Translations under genes and position numbers: made by a program
The notes under the pieces: generated by a model
Databases searched by the model: none
What the model was told of the DNA's origin: nothing
What the model saw: the letters and a program-made list of their open reading frames with translations, nothing else
NCBI GenBank assembly: GCA_963556195.1
Contig: OY744520.1
Coordinates: forward strand, 2,520,001 to 2,584,000
Length of the DNA: 64,000 nt
From: Sepiola atlantica
Lineage: Eukaryota > Mollusca > Cephalopoda > Sepiida > Sepiolidae
Direction: 5' to 3'
Shown: positions 36,827-48,300 of the stretch, one piece after another
How the letters are laid out: each line of letters starts with the position of its first letter
Numbering within the stretch: the stretch's first letter is position 1

Positions 36827-37205
36827 CTCATCCTACTCTTATTATGAACGAACGTTAACCCCAGAATCAGCTTTTACTTCTGTACACAATGTTTTGATTA
36901 TTTCTTATTGCTATTGAGTATGTTTTCATCCGTTTATTTTCCTTATTCCTCTTCTAATAAATACTTGTTCGTACGCGCTTCATTTTTTCAAATAGTGACC
37001 TACGTGCCAGATTATCCTGCTTTGTGTCTTTTGTCTTATCTTTTGTCTTCTTGGCTCAATTACTCCTTCTGGATTGATTATATGTTGTTACCATGATAAA
37101 AGCAAAACCCAAATAATAGCAAACAGTCCCAGAATTCTGCATACATTAGACGACTAGGGAATACAAAATATTATACTGTCTGCTATATATTTCGACTGAT
37201 GTTAT
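36827..37205. other. non-coding stretch, nothing recognised
   Basis: A 62-codon frame at 36,908-37,096 is hydrophobic by composition only. Confidence 0.4.
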
Positions 37206-37251
37206 GTTGTACTTAGATAGATGCCCATTTGGGAATACCAGACGGTGTATA
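37206..37251 (+). pseudogene. 5S rRNA 3'-half fragment
   Basis: GTACTTAGATAGATGCCCAT, then TTGGGAATACCAGACGGTGTA, matches the 3' part of 5S rRNA (GTACTTGGATGGGTGACC...TGGGAATACCGGGTGCTGTA). Only about 45 bp are retained. Confidence 0.6.
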
Positions 37252-37849
37252 AAACGTGATACTAGATCGATATGTCAGATTTGTGGGTGTGTAGTGTGTA
37301 GTTTTTTTTACTTTTACCGGGACCATCCGCAAATACAATGAATGTACGATGCAATTCTTGCATTTAGTTCTGATTTTCACTAACTACACACTAGGAGGGG
37401 ATGAGAGATAGACTTCAGAATTCAGAATATTTCCTCTACAAACTCTTTTGGCAGCTATCATTTTTTCTGGTAGTCAAATTCGAAATCTTCTGTATTTACC
37501 TTTTTCAATTCACCGTCCATAATACACATTATTTTCACACAGTTTCTTCAATAAATAATCACATTTTCTTGTTTTGCTTCGGGTGATTACTGGTCGGCAC
37601 ATACACTTTATTTTAATGTGTGTATAGGGTTAATGTACAACAGTTGTTATGGGTTATTTATTGCTAGAGTCAAAGTTTGTAAATAGATTATGGGTCGCTT
37701 TACCGAGACGTGGTTAATGTTTGCTTATGTGCACACAATAGTGATGCTTACCAATTATCATTTCTGTCTGTGATTCTTTGTATTTGTAGCCTTTACTTTG
37801 TTGGTACAATTATAAAAGCGTAAACTACTAACCAGAACTTACCAGAGAA

Positions 37850-38400
37850 ACTTATAATTACACATCAAATAGCCGACATAAAATGTAAGTTAGCTTCTAC
37901 TGTTTCAAGCATCAAATTATAGCCAACATCTATTTATTCTTTTATCGTATATTTCATTCAGACACTTCTGTATTTGAAACGTGTGTTATATTTCGTCGTT
38001 CTTATTTCAAAGACTGTCTAAATACGTTTAACTGATAAGAGTATACATTCTTAAAAAAACACTTTTTTAAACTAATAAACGCCGATGTTTCTTGAAGATA
38101 TGGAATACCAGAGTTTTCTTTAACTTCTAAACTATGTATCTTTTCATATAAAAATCAAGAACACACATATAATGTACGTTATCTTCCCCTGTTGTAAGCG
38201 TTATCTTCCTAAAATATTCTAAAAAAATCGGTAAGCAAATGCTATTTATTCTTTCGTCGTCTATTCCATTCAGACACTTGTATTTTAAAATTTTGTAGTA
38301 TTTTATCCGTCGTATTTCACAGACCTTTCCCAAAAAAGTTACAGCGCTAGTGATATTAAACTCTTAGCAAAATAACATATTAAATTAATGAGCACCGTTT
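37850..38400. repeat. diverged direct repeat, 312-bp period
   Basis: CTATTTATTCTTT, a CATTCAGACACTT phrase and a CGTCGT.TTATTTCA-like phrase occur in the same order at about 37,930-38,005 and 38,242-38,315. This indicates an old tandem duplication. The minus-strand 68-codon frame is a by-product. Confidence 0.55.
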
Positions 38401-40039
38401 TTTTTTAAATATGAAGAATCAAAAGTATTTATTGATGTAAAAACAGAGACCCGAAAACCTGTGGGAGACCAAACTATCTTCAAATATTTTTAGAAGTGCA
38501 ACGAAAAAACTTATTCTAAGTAGATACTTATTTTGTTGTATTTGTTTAACAGGCGGGGCGCAATATACCTGTTATAGTATCTAGTCGCGGAGGACCCGTA
38601 GATCTTGCCAGATAATCAGTTCAGAAAAATGACACCCGATGTAAAACTTGTTTGCTACATCCTGGCTTCAGTAATTTCCTCAGCCTGACACTAGCACAAA
38701 GCTGTGTAGAAGGAGGGTGTAATGTGCGTGTCGTACAAGCGTACAATACGACCATATATACGTACAAAGACACTGATTGATGATAGAAAATGGTCCGTAG
38801 AAGTACTTTCGGCAGGCCCGCAATTACCGCATCTCTCACTTCGTTTTTCAGTCATGAAATGTTCGTGAGCGATCTTTCTGATAAAAAGTGTAGACATTGC
38901 TGTTTTCTGGGTATGCCGCTGTTTTATTGTGAGCAATATATAGAGATGCCTTGTACATCATTTTTTTTTCTTCGTCACCAAATCAGTGAGGAAGATGCAG
39001 GAGAACAAACGTTTAATAGGGGCCGATGTTATTCGCATGATTGTACAAAGACCCGAACTCTGAAATAACTGCTAAGTATGCGCTTAATGACAGGATGCTG
39101 TATTTTTGTTTTGTTAATGAAATCTACACAATGCAGTAGTTGCTAGTGTGACCTATCGATGGCATATCAATGGTTTACAAACATAATCATTTTACTTATC
39201 TTCTCTCAGTCATGCTTTTTGACACCTCTACCAGCATTTTTTATATTACCAAATTACATCATAAAAACATTGCATACAAGCGCTAAGCCAGTACCACCGG
39301 GTCTTCTTTTTCAAACTTTCCAGAGGGTGGAATTATTTTAAAGGATATCAAAACTTACTTTGTGTTTTTGTGTGAATCCGTCATTGGTCTGCCAAGTTTT
39401 ATTGCTCACTTAAACATTACGAGGCTAGTTTTATAATAGTATTACAGCAGAGACGATTTTCTATGTAGTGGAGTTATCACTGATGAAGAACCCTAGTTGC
39501 CATGTATGTATTGCTGTGTAGGCCTTTATTTTATATCGTTATAGCTCTCGCAACGAACGAGTTATTCTTTTCGAAAGAATCTCTGAAAACGTTGACAAGA
39601 TACTGTCCGTCCATTTTTCTACCAGCATTTACATCTGTGGTGACTTAAGGGAAACACATGATACGTGACAGATTTGTAATGACGTTTCCCCGATGCTGAC
39701 AGACATTACGGAAGTTTTCTTGATTTTTGCTTGACAATTTGCAGTGTTCATTTACTGTTTTTCATAATTGGGGATTTTCCGATCACTTGCTCGCCTCGAT
39801 AAAGATCAAATCAAAACTCGCTAAGACATCGGATGTCACTTTCCATCGCAGAGTGTACCGTTATTCAAGTGCCGATTGAGATATCTTTAGATCTTTCATC
39901 TCGGAAATTCCTTTTCAATTCATTTCATCATGTAAATGAGTTAGTAAAAACACGAAACCATCCTATGGGCAATTAGTTAAAGCAGAATAACAGATCAGAT
40001 GCTTGGCTCTCGCGAGTTTTCACAGATAACAAAAAGTAT
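38401..40039. other. non-coding stretch, nothing recognised
   Basis: Overlapping 60-92-codon frames at 38,621-39,341 have no recognisable motif. Confidence 0.45.
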
Positions 40040-40576
40040 TAGACACATCTGCTCATGCATGGGGCATTGTTATCACATCTGTGCTGGTGCACAATCCACT
40101 AATATCTCCCTCTTAGACAAGGTCTAAAAGAGAGTCTCTAATCTGATAGGCCCATCACTATCTATTAATCTCCCCCTTTTCCATCGCCTTAATATAACAC
40201 CCTTGTGCTTGTTTTACATGCACTTCAATAGAAAGTGTTCCGATGAATTTGCAGCTCTAGTGCTTCTTCGATGTAAATACACTCGACTAACCCGATAATC
40301 GGGTAATTCTTATCTATTCACTGTGAAGGCACGCAGATGCCGGAGAGAATTATACTCCAATGACTTCTTTTTTCGAGCTGCCGGTCTTTGGAACTGCCTC
40401 ATCCTCCCTGTTTTCCCGACTGTACTGCCATGCAGAAATTTAAAATTAATGTAACTAAACACTAGTTGCACAACTCCTAATTTGCGATTATAATCTAAAC
40501 TTCCATCCTAATTATCAGTAGGCCCTTATGTCAACAGTGGCAACTTGCCTTGTTTAGTGTGAACTCAGTTAAAAAG
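40040..40576 (+). mobile_element. CR1/Jockey-type LINE, 3'-end relic (copy 3, longest)
   Basis: This copy reaches further 5' than the other two. One frame (from about 40,052) reads MGHCYHICAGAQ, ISLLDKV, a stop, then KRVSNLIG, LPLFHRLNITPLCLFYMHFN and RKCSDEFAALV. This is the conserved thumb-to-C-terminus segment of CR1/Jockey-like ORF2 (WAGAP, LDKVQ, RA..LIG, CSDEL). It continues in other frames through CRREYYSNDFFFRAAGLWN to the shared 3' UTR, ending TTTAGTGTGAACTCAGTTAAAAA. Two or more stops and a frameshift show it is dead. The catalytic reverse-transcriptase region is absent. Confidence 0.85.
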
Positions 40577-41568
40577 ACTGACGTCTATTCCAAACATCAT
40601 TAACAATGCTGAGGTGATATCAGCGCATTATGAAGTCAAATTATTCGTAAGAAACTTTGCTAGGAATACCACTTTCTGCGATCAAGTCCAACAATTTCAG
40701 AATTTCATCTAAACACTGTAATTGTTCTTATTGATATACATGTGTCAGACCGTGACGTTGTCAAACTTATCAGGAACCTCAGTGAAAAGAAAAACAACTA
40801 TTACTGACTACAATCACGTTATTGTGATTGAAAAAAATATACAATCATTGCGGAAATGAGAAACACTTTCCTTCTATTTGGAAAAACTTGTTAGTATTTC
40901 CCGATATTTAATGCTACTGATGATCAGTTCTTTGCATTTCTTTACAGACCGATGTCTATGATGATTTATGAGTTAGCTGATTGAATTTCTAAAAAAATAA
41001 GCAATTTTTAACCACTCCACAAAACTATATATAAAACATACGAATTTGTTCACGTAAGGGAAATTGCTGGTGTGCTTACTGTAATATTTCATAAGAACTA
41101 GCCTTTAGCACATCACAAACTTCCGATATGGTCTGACACAAATTATTGCTTCCGAAACTTACTAGCTATGGTATATCTCATAATGTCTGATTTTGAATAA
41201 ATTTAGAACAGTAGATGTTGATGGGCAAATGTCGGGAGAATATGAATCGAGCGAACATAATCAACGCCAATAAATTATATGGCCAACATTGTTCTTGATT
41301 TTCATTGAAGATCTGAGAAAAATATCCTGGGATCATTCGTTGACATCTACAGATGCTGCACTTCGAAGAGAACTGGTAATCAACATCTAGCTGATTCTCT
41401 CTATGTCTCTTTTCGGACCGAGATCATGTGGCGCACTGGAGGAAATGTGTCAATAAAAACCTTTAAAACCAATATTCTCTCTTTTCACCACTGACGCTCG
41501 GGTCCCTGTTTTGCCACAGTTGACATACATGGTTACCTTTCTCAAGAAATCCCGTATTCCGATAATTT
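40577..41568. other. non-coding stretch, possible older LINE debris
   Basis: Short phrases around 41,280-41,380 (FIEDLRKIS in one frame) vaguely recall the HINDLL region of CR1/Jockey reverse transcriptase. The match is too weak to call. Confidence 0.35.
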
Positions 41569-41692
41569 AACCATTTTCGAACAGTATTACCAATAAACTG
41601 GGTATAATTGTGTATTCCCTCTTCAATCTCCAGATTGAAGAGGGAATACATAATTATACCCAGTCTATTGGTAATAGTGTTGGAAAATGGTT
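41569..41692. repeat. 61-bp-arm near-perfect palindrome with 2-nt loop
   Basis: Left arm 41,569-41,629 and right arm 41,632-41,692 are complementary at 57 of 61 positions around a central CC. The centre reads CTTCAATCT-CC-AGATTGAAG and the outer ends are AACCATTTT and AAAATGGTT. No repeats flank it. It may be a template-switch (snap-back) inverted duplication, a palindromic element, or the stem of a long hairpin RNA. Part lies inside a 62-codon minus frame (41,463-41,651) of unknown nature. Confidence 0.95.
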
Positions 41693-44600
41693 GAAATATT
41701 CTATCACCATTAGATACTACCTGACTTCAAACGCAATACTTTAGCTATACCGTATTCAGATACGTTTAAGGATGGAATACTGCTGCTAGATGAACGAAGT
41801 TGCAGCACAGATCATTCTTTTTCCGCCTTCACGAGGTACGAAACTGACTTTGAAATCTAGTTGCGTGATCTTACTCTTCCTTACAATCTTTTTGTTGTAA
41901 AATATTTACAGCTAGTGTCCCACATCTTACCACAACGCATTAAACCTTTTTCTTTCTTTGTCCATGTGACTAGAATCAGACGGGATTGCAATAGACATAG
42001 CTTGTTTTCAATGGCTTCCCGCCTGAGCATACATCATCGCTGGACTGCTTTCCCGTTGATTACACTATGGGCGTCTTCAAATCCAATATGAATTGTTTTG
42101 TCATAAACCGCCCCATAAGCAATAAATATTTCCTCTCTTCTGACTGAGGGCAGAATAGGTAATCAACCCTTTGGTCCAAATACCAAGAAAGTGTATTTTA
42201 GTCAGAGTTTCAGATCAAACGCCAATTAAAAAAACATCTTTTAAATGTCTATACCCTTCATAATTTTGTTCCCGATGATCTTACAACGCATGGATATTAA
42301 AAGCAAAACATGCCACTTTTCTGTCTGGGGCAATTCTGTAAAAAATATAGAAGTTTTGTTAATGTATATTATTTATTTTATTTTTTACTTTAGCTGGACA
42401 CACACACACAAAAAGGAGAGTTTGAAATACCTACTTGGCGAGTTAAGTATACCTACTAGACACCATCCACGAGTGTGTTCGGCCTCTCTGTACAAGGGTT
42501 TGTCGGGACAACCTGACATGATTATACGTAATTCTACAGGTAAACTTTGACCAAATATTAAAAATAACATAGAATTCGAAGTCCAAATAAGTGCCATTCC
42601 GTATGGCTACCCATGCTGGCTTATCCAAGTGATGTTGCTCCTAGTAACAAAACTAAGCTGAATACCGAACCAAAGTAGATGGATTCTTTTCGGTAAGCTC
42701 AAAATACCTCAAGAAAGAGATACTATAACATTATTAACTTGTCAATTAGGGAGATGGACTTTAATATCACATTTGAATGTATATGTATCTCATATAGGGA
42801 TAAAGTGTTCGTTACAAGAAGAGGTCCTTTGATTTTTCAGAAATCTAATGTAAGTAGAATGAAACAAAAAGAGAAAAGTACCCTCTATACACCTATAGGG
42901 GTTTTGTTATTTATTTATAACACATCTGTATTTCTTTCTGTTTCTATGTGCTTCTATTATTTTCTTCAATTTCAATTTTCAAGTATGAGTGAAATATGTT
43001 TAGAATGCTACCGATAATTCACTAAAATGTAAGATATTAATTAAAAACATCGCTCTTAAATGTTGTGATAAATGTCCCACTTGTCATATTACTTTAATCT
43101 AAATTAGACAATTTCGGCCATGTTTGGTTTTTAAATAGAAAGAATGAGAGTAGGAGATATTTATTCTAAATAACCTCGTCTCTAGTCAAGCGTTAAACGT
43201 GATCCTACTCAACACCATTCATAACATATCTCTCTCGGTTATTACACAAACAATGCCTCAAATGTGAAAGCTTTAGGAAGTGTGGAGTCATTTCAGAGTA
43301 CCATTACGCCTAGGTATACCTTACATGGAGTGGAAGCACCTGTAAAAGTCCCGTCTATGTTCCAAATTTAATTATTCCCAAAATCAGTACTAAACTGCTT
43401 CGGACAACGTTTTGGAAAGGTGTTCGCCTCAAACCAAACTTAAAATTCGGAAATCTATTTTCCAGGATTTTTCCTTCTTTTTCGTCTGCCTGCCCTATTT
43501 CTCAGGGCGATCCACTACGTAAGCTATCCCAACCGTCTTTGCTATGGCACACATTTGCATGCAGTTGTTAGGCCCGAATTTAAGAGCTTTTGGGAGTATA
43601 GAGTAACACATTGGTTATTATTATTTTCAGATCCACTCTTACGCGGAGTAGTAGTCACCTGCCAGGGCAACATCTATCGGGTAAATAGAATCGATCATTT
43701 ACTAATATTTTTTTGTCAAATAAAATTCTACAAATTAACCCACAAACCAATATTATTCAAGACGTATGTACAGTTTCTGCCTTAAATGAAGCAAAGATGG
43801 TTGCATGCTGTGAAATCGATCAAACATTCAAGCTCATCAGAAAATGATACTACCTGAACGATGTCCTTCTTATGTTAGAATTGCGATAACTGTGAGTTTT
43901 CAAAATTACATGTAACCCAATTTAAAGTCGGGATATTATTTCCCATTGAATAAATCAAACTACAAAACCTAACATTAATAAAAACAACACAAATAAGTAA
44001 AATAAAATCTCAAATATTAAAACACATTTTTAGTTTGATTGTGGGTAAGTACATTTTCTTTTTTACCCCAAGCTGATTAAAAAATCAAAAAGCGTTATCT
44101 CAGACGTCTGATTACAGGCTATCCATCATCTCAAAGAGCCGAGTAGTCAGACATTTGTTAAAAGAACATTCTGCAACACTCAATCATTGAAAAAAATATA
44201 AAACAAAACTTCAGCATAAAATCGAACAGTTGTCCCCAAAATATAAAAAAAACTTCTGGAAGACAGAGAATCGCGGCTCAGTAGATCGATATTATATTCA
44301 TTGAACTACTAATACGTTTGGTACATTTGTCTTTTTCTCCCGTCTTCCGTTAAAAAACAATAATGTTCTGTTTTTCATCAATTTATCTTAGTATAAAACA
44401 TATATCAATTTAGAAACCAAACGAATTAATCAATATTCAAATTAACATAAAAACAATTAGTAAAATGTTTGTTATGAGAATTATATTATATAATTATTAA
44501 ATTACATCGATATTGTTAACTTTATTATTTAAATTATTTTAAGTATAAAAACCATTTACATTTAACACAATTTGAAATAAATGTATTTTTATAAAAGGAT

Positions 44601-44786
44601 AAAATAGTATTATCATATAATTAAATTACTATAGGTATTGTTCACTTTCCGTATAGAAGTTAATTATCTAAAATAAATTTCATTAATAAAAAGTTTAAGC
44701 TATACAAAATATAAAATTATTACACTAAGTATCAATATTGTCGCAATTTTCATATTTGAAGTATTTTAGGTCAAATAATAATAAAC
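41693..44786. other. long non-coding stretch, nothing firmly recognised
   Basis: Several 60-100-codon frames on both strands (for example 42,245-42,550, 42,739-43,017 and 43,555-43,785) lack recognisable domains. Sequence from 44,460 to 44,790 is extremely AT-rich, with diverged local duplications (ATTAAATTAC near 44,497 and 44,621). Confidence 0.4.
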
Positions 44787-46536
44787 GTATTTAAGCAAAG
44801 ACGATCCATTATACAAGTTTACCAAGCATGCACGACTCCTGTCTGACTGGGGGCGATTTTTCGGGCGTTATTCAGTAATTCTGACACGGCTGGATATCGG
44901 ATACAATTGAATTGAATATTTTTAACATATTCTTTAAAACGTTTTATCATCGGAATTCTGCTATTTAACAATATTGAAATAAGTATACATGTTAATTTGC
45001 AATATTTATCTCTAGTGTTTGTGTGAATTTTGCATGAACTTTTAAGAAATTTGTCACAAAAAATGTAACAACAAATATATTTATTAGAAAGACACAAAAT
45101 TGTCTGTAATAAAAAATATCTTTTTTAGAAAATTCGTTTTGTAAATAAGTGTACTTTGTAATAAGTTATATTTGTTCAATTCTAGAAATATGAACCGTCC
45201 GATGTTGTTTGATATTTTCCTAAATATTGATTAAAATTGATCGTTGATTTAAACGACACTTTTTGTTCGAGCATAACATTCGAATATATTTGAGAATACG
45301 ACAAAAAATTCAAATTTGTGTATTTAAACTGTAGTCAACAGAACAACGCAGGGTTAAAAAACAAAAACAAATGTGAAAGAATGAAAGGTTACCAAAGGAA
45401 ATATAAGTTACTCTTCTACATACTTGTAAAAGTGTTTAAACTTATTTTAAAGCGCGTTTTTTGTTAAACACACACATAGTGTTTACTCTGTTTAGTTAGT
45501 TCAAAAAAAAATAGCACACATAAGCCCTCCACGAGCAACAATGATAATCGCTAAAAAATCGAAAAGTAAACAGAATACTGGCAGAATCAGACCCAATAAG
45601 TGTCACCAACTGTGCAAAAATGTAATGTTCTATCCTTATTTTGCTTAATCTTCGATGTTAAAGCGAGTATTACCGATTTGCGTGGAGGGATCATTTACAA
45701 CACCTTTTTTTCATTCTAACTGAAGAGTCGACACTGGGTTTTTAACAAAAAAACGCTTTCAAAATAGTTAAAACACAAATAGTAATTTATCTTGCTTTTG
45801 TTAACATTTATTTATTGCACATTTGTTTCTTTACCCCTATTTTGTTATAGACTTCGGGTAAAAATACACGAAAATTGCAGCATTTTCGTTATTAAGAAAT
45901 ATCAACTTCTTCATGTTGTTTACTTTTAAATCCGTTAAATTCCGTTACAACTGTATTTTGTTGTACAAAGAATGTGCATTATCCAACATTTGTTTTTGTG
46001 TGTGATAAAATATTAAAACATACAAAATACTTTAGCTCTAAGAAATAAATAACACTTTAAAAAGTAAATTAGAAATATGTCAGTAAGTGTTAAAAAATAT
46101 TAAGAAACGAGCAAAAAAACGGAATGTTATTCTTTAAACTGCAAACATTATAATAAAAAAAGGCAATTTATTATCACAAAATAAATCTAGTAAATTTTAG
46201 CTAATATTTGGACGAATACAAAGCGAAATGGATAATACAACTGAACATTCTCGATAGTACAATTGAAGCTTAAAAAGTATTTAAACTTGTTAATATAATT
46301 GCATTTTACTTGAGTGATTGATCCCCTTCAGATGAAATAATTATTATGAGTAAGTTTAAATTATTTTAGCACTGTTCATGAAATCAAATTTTCAAAAAGA
46401 TTCAATTCAATTGTATGCGATATTCAGCTGTGTCAGAAATTGACTGAATAACGCCCCAAAAACTCGCCCCCAGTAAGACAAGAGTCGCGCATGCTTGGTA
46501 GGCTTGTATTATGGATCACCTTGTTTTAAGCAAATA
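44787..46536. mobile_element. 1.75-kb element with about 140-bp inverted ends
   Basis: Left end 44,787-44,925 and right end 46,393-46,536 are inverted copies. They share CCAAGCATGC(A/G)CGACTC, TGGGGGCGA, GGGCGTTATTCAGT, TCTGACAC and AATTGAATTGAAT. The roughly 1.47-kb interior is AT-rich and contains no long frame or transposase motif. A non-autonomous DNA transposon with long terminal inverted repeats, or two convergent copies of a smaller element, would both explain it. A target duplication is not evident because the outer edges fade gradually. A 62-bp tandem duplication lies just outside the right end. Confidence 0.75.
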
Positions 46537-46588
46537 TAATTTACTAAATGAATAAATTATAAGAATAACAAAATGCATTTGTTGCGGA

Positions 46589-46700
46589 ATGTCTTAGACT
46601 TTTTCTCTTAAGACATTATTGACGGAATTGGAATGTCTTAGATACGGATTGATGATTCAAACTTTTACTTTTAAGACATTATTGACGGAATTGGAAAAAT
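46589..46700. repeat. 62-bp tandem duplication
   Basis: AATGTCTTAGA followed by TTAAGACATTATTGACGGAATTGG occurs twice (TTAAGACATT at 46,609 and 46,671). AATGTCTTA and TTAAGACATT are themselves inverted, so each unit can fold. Confidence 0.8.
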
Positions 46701-46759
46701 AACCTCATGGATTAAATAAAGAGCAAAGTTAGAAATTCCATAATAGAAGGCGTGCAAGC

Positions 46760-47560
46760 TAGATACAATGGGCTTAAATATAGTCGGATATTACACCGGC
46801 CGAAACGTTGTGTCTACACCAAGCAAGTTGGAAATAAGCATCCGAATAAATCAGAGAATATGAAAATCGAAGAATTACAACTAATATTAACATTTTGATC
46901 TACAATCACATGAAACTGTAGGAAACTCTTAGAAACCAAATTATATAGAAGAAAAGATATAATAAAGCTATGATAAAAGAATAAATATCAGGACAGTATT
47001 GCTAGTCATATATTCATGACAAAAGACGAAATTACCATGCACTATGCACTGCACATGAGAGATGATAGTGACAGACTATACACCGAGACGTAGAAAGAGG
47101 ACTATTATATAAAAACACACTTCACAAATGATACGATAAACGAACTAGAAAATTACAGAAAATAAAAATAGGTTATTACCACTGCAGTAAAACTGGAAAC
47201 ATACAGGTGATGAAACCAAAAGCTAATTTGAAGATATGCCACCACATGGTCAATTTATAAAACTGAGCAAAGCAATGTATAAAATATTTCAGAATGCCAA
47301 GATAAAAGCACTTCAACAGAGAAATTAAATCTTTACCGACTCCTACACAAAGCAACGCGATCAAAACTATATAACAAATATAGACAGAGCAGAGGAAAAA
47401 ATAAATCTAGACTGTGTGGACAAAAAGATGAAACGGTGAATAACAGAATAAGTGAATGTTGCAAACTAGCCCCGAAAACATTACAATTGTGTTGGTAGGC
47501 CGTCCAGTGGGGAGTAAAATGTATGACCGGATTCATTGCTACTAAGACAAAGCTGATTTT
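46760..47560 (+). pseudogene. REL-endonuclease-type non-LTR retrotransposon relic (copy B)
   Basis: A heavily broken copy of the element at 60-62 kb, same strand. Recognisable blocks are RKLLETKLYRRK (about 46,920-46,955), LHMRDDSDRLY (about 47,050-47,083) and a degraded helical segment. Near 47,405-47,465 SRLCGQKDETVNNRISEC is the pre-endonuclease zinc finger (CxxC...H...C) with the first Cys and the His changed. The endonuclease PD..D block is not found before the frame decays. The reverse-transcriptase core is missing, so it is 5'-truncated. The segment 46,760-46,860, with a GGCCGAAACGTTGTG phrase, may belong to a different element. Confidence 0.65.
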
Positions 47561-48300
47561 CTTTTAAAACTATAAGAATATTTCCAACCAGCAATTGTTA
47601 CAACCGATATTACTATTCATCAAAGTAATACAGTTAAACTCTGAGGTTTGACATTCTCTGAAACATGACTTGGCAATAAATGTTGCATCTATCACAGTAG
47701 CTTCTCACGTTGCAATATGCATTTTTTGGAGTGAACAAAGGTAAAGTATATACTATGAAAACGTGTGAAATTTCTCATGGGACAGATAACAACTGAAGCT
47801 GAAATATAGAAAGAATATAAAACGAATCAAATTGAACTAAAACTAATAGGAAGTCAATAATTTGACCGCAACACCAAAAGAAAGTGGGAAAACAAACCGC
47901 GGTCGGTTCCACACAAAATGCTCGGGAAAGGTCAAGACATGAAATAACAGAGGGAAACGTAGAGCTCCATCCTCGGGAAGGGTCAAGACAGATGAAAAAA
48001 GAGAAGGAAACGTAGAGCTCTATCTGTACATGCACTATAAAAACGTGGATAACACTGGAACAATTAGGGGGTTGATTGCCACTCAAATCAGAGAATGATA
48101 ACGATCGTTATCAGCGTGAAACTACTAGCAAAGGGCTGATGCGATGATGCAGAGTAATTTCGAATTGTTATCGTAAGAAGGGAAATGAAATCTGTGAGAC
48201 TTTTTGTAACTAAAACACAAGGGAAGGGCACCTGTTGTTTGAAGCGAATGGTTACTTTTAATGCGTCGGATGAGAACACTAAGTGAGTAAGTGATCAGTT
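47561..48300 (+). mobile_element. 3' region of the REL-type LINE copy B
   Basis: At 48,049-48,130 ACACTGGAACAATTAGGGGG, then TTGATTGCCACTCAAATCAG, matches the 3' UTR phrase seen at 62,336-62,385 and 62,940-62,985. A duplicated block, CGGGAA(A/G)GGTCAAGACA followed by a GGAAACGTAGAGCTC phrase, lies at about 47,922-48,020. The minus 103-codon frame over this part is a shadow. Confidence 0.55.

Noticed and set aside
39470..39510. CTGATGAAG phrases at 39,479 and 20,286 as ribozyme cores
   Set aside because: No stem II or GAAA box downstream.
43800..43900. Minus-strand CTGATGAG near 43,840 as another hammerhead
   Set aside because: No GAAA follows and the intervening bases do not form stem II.
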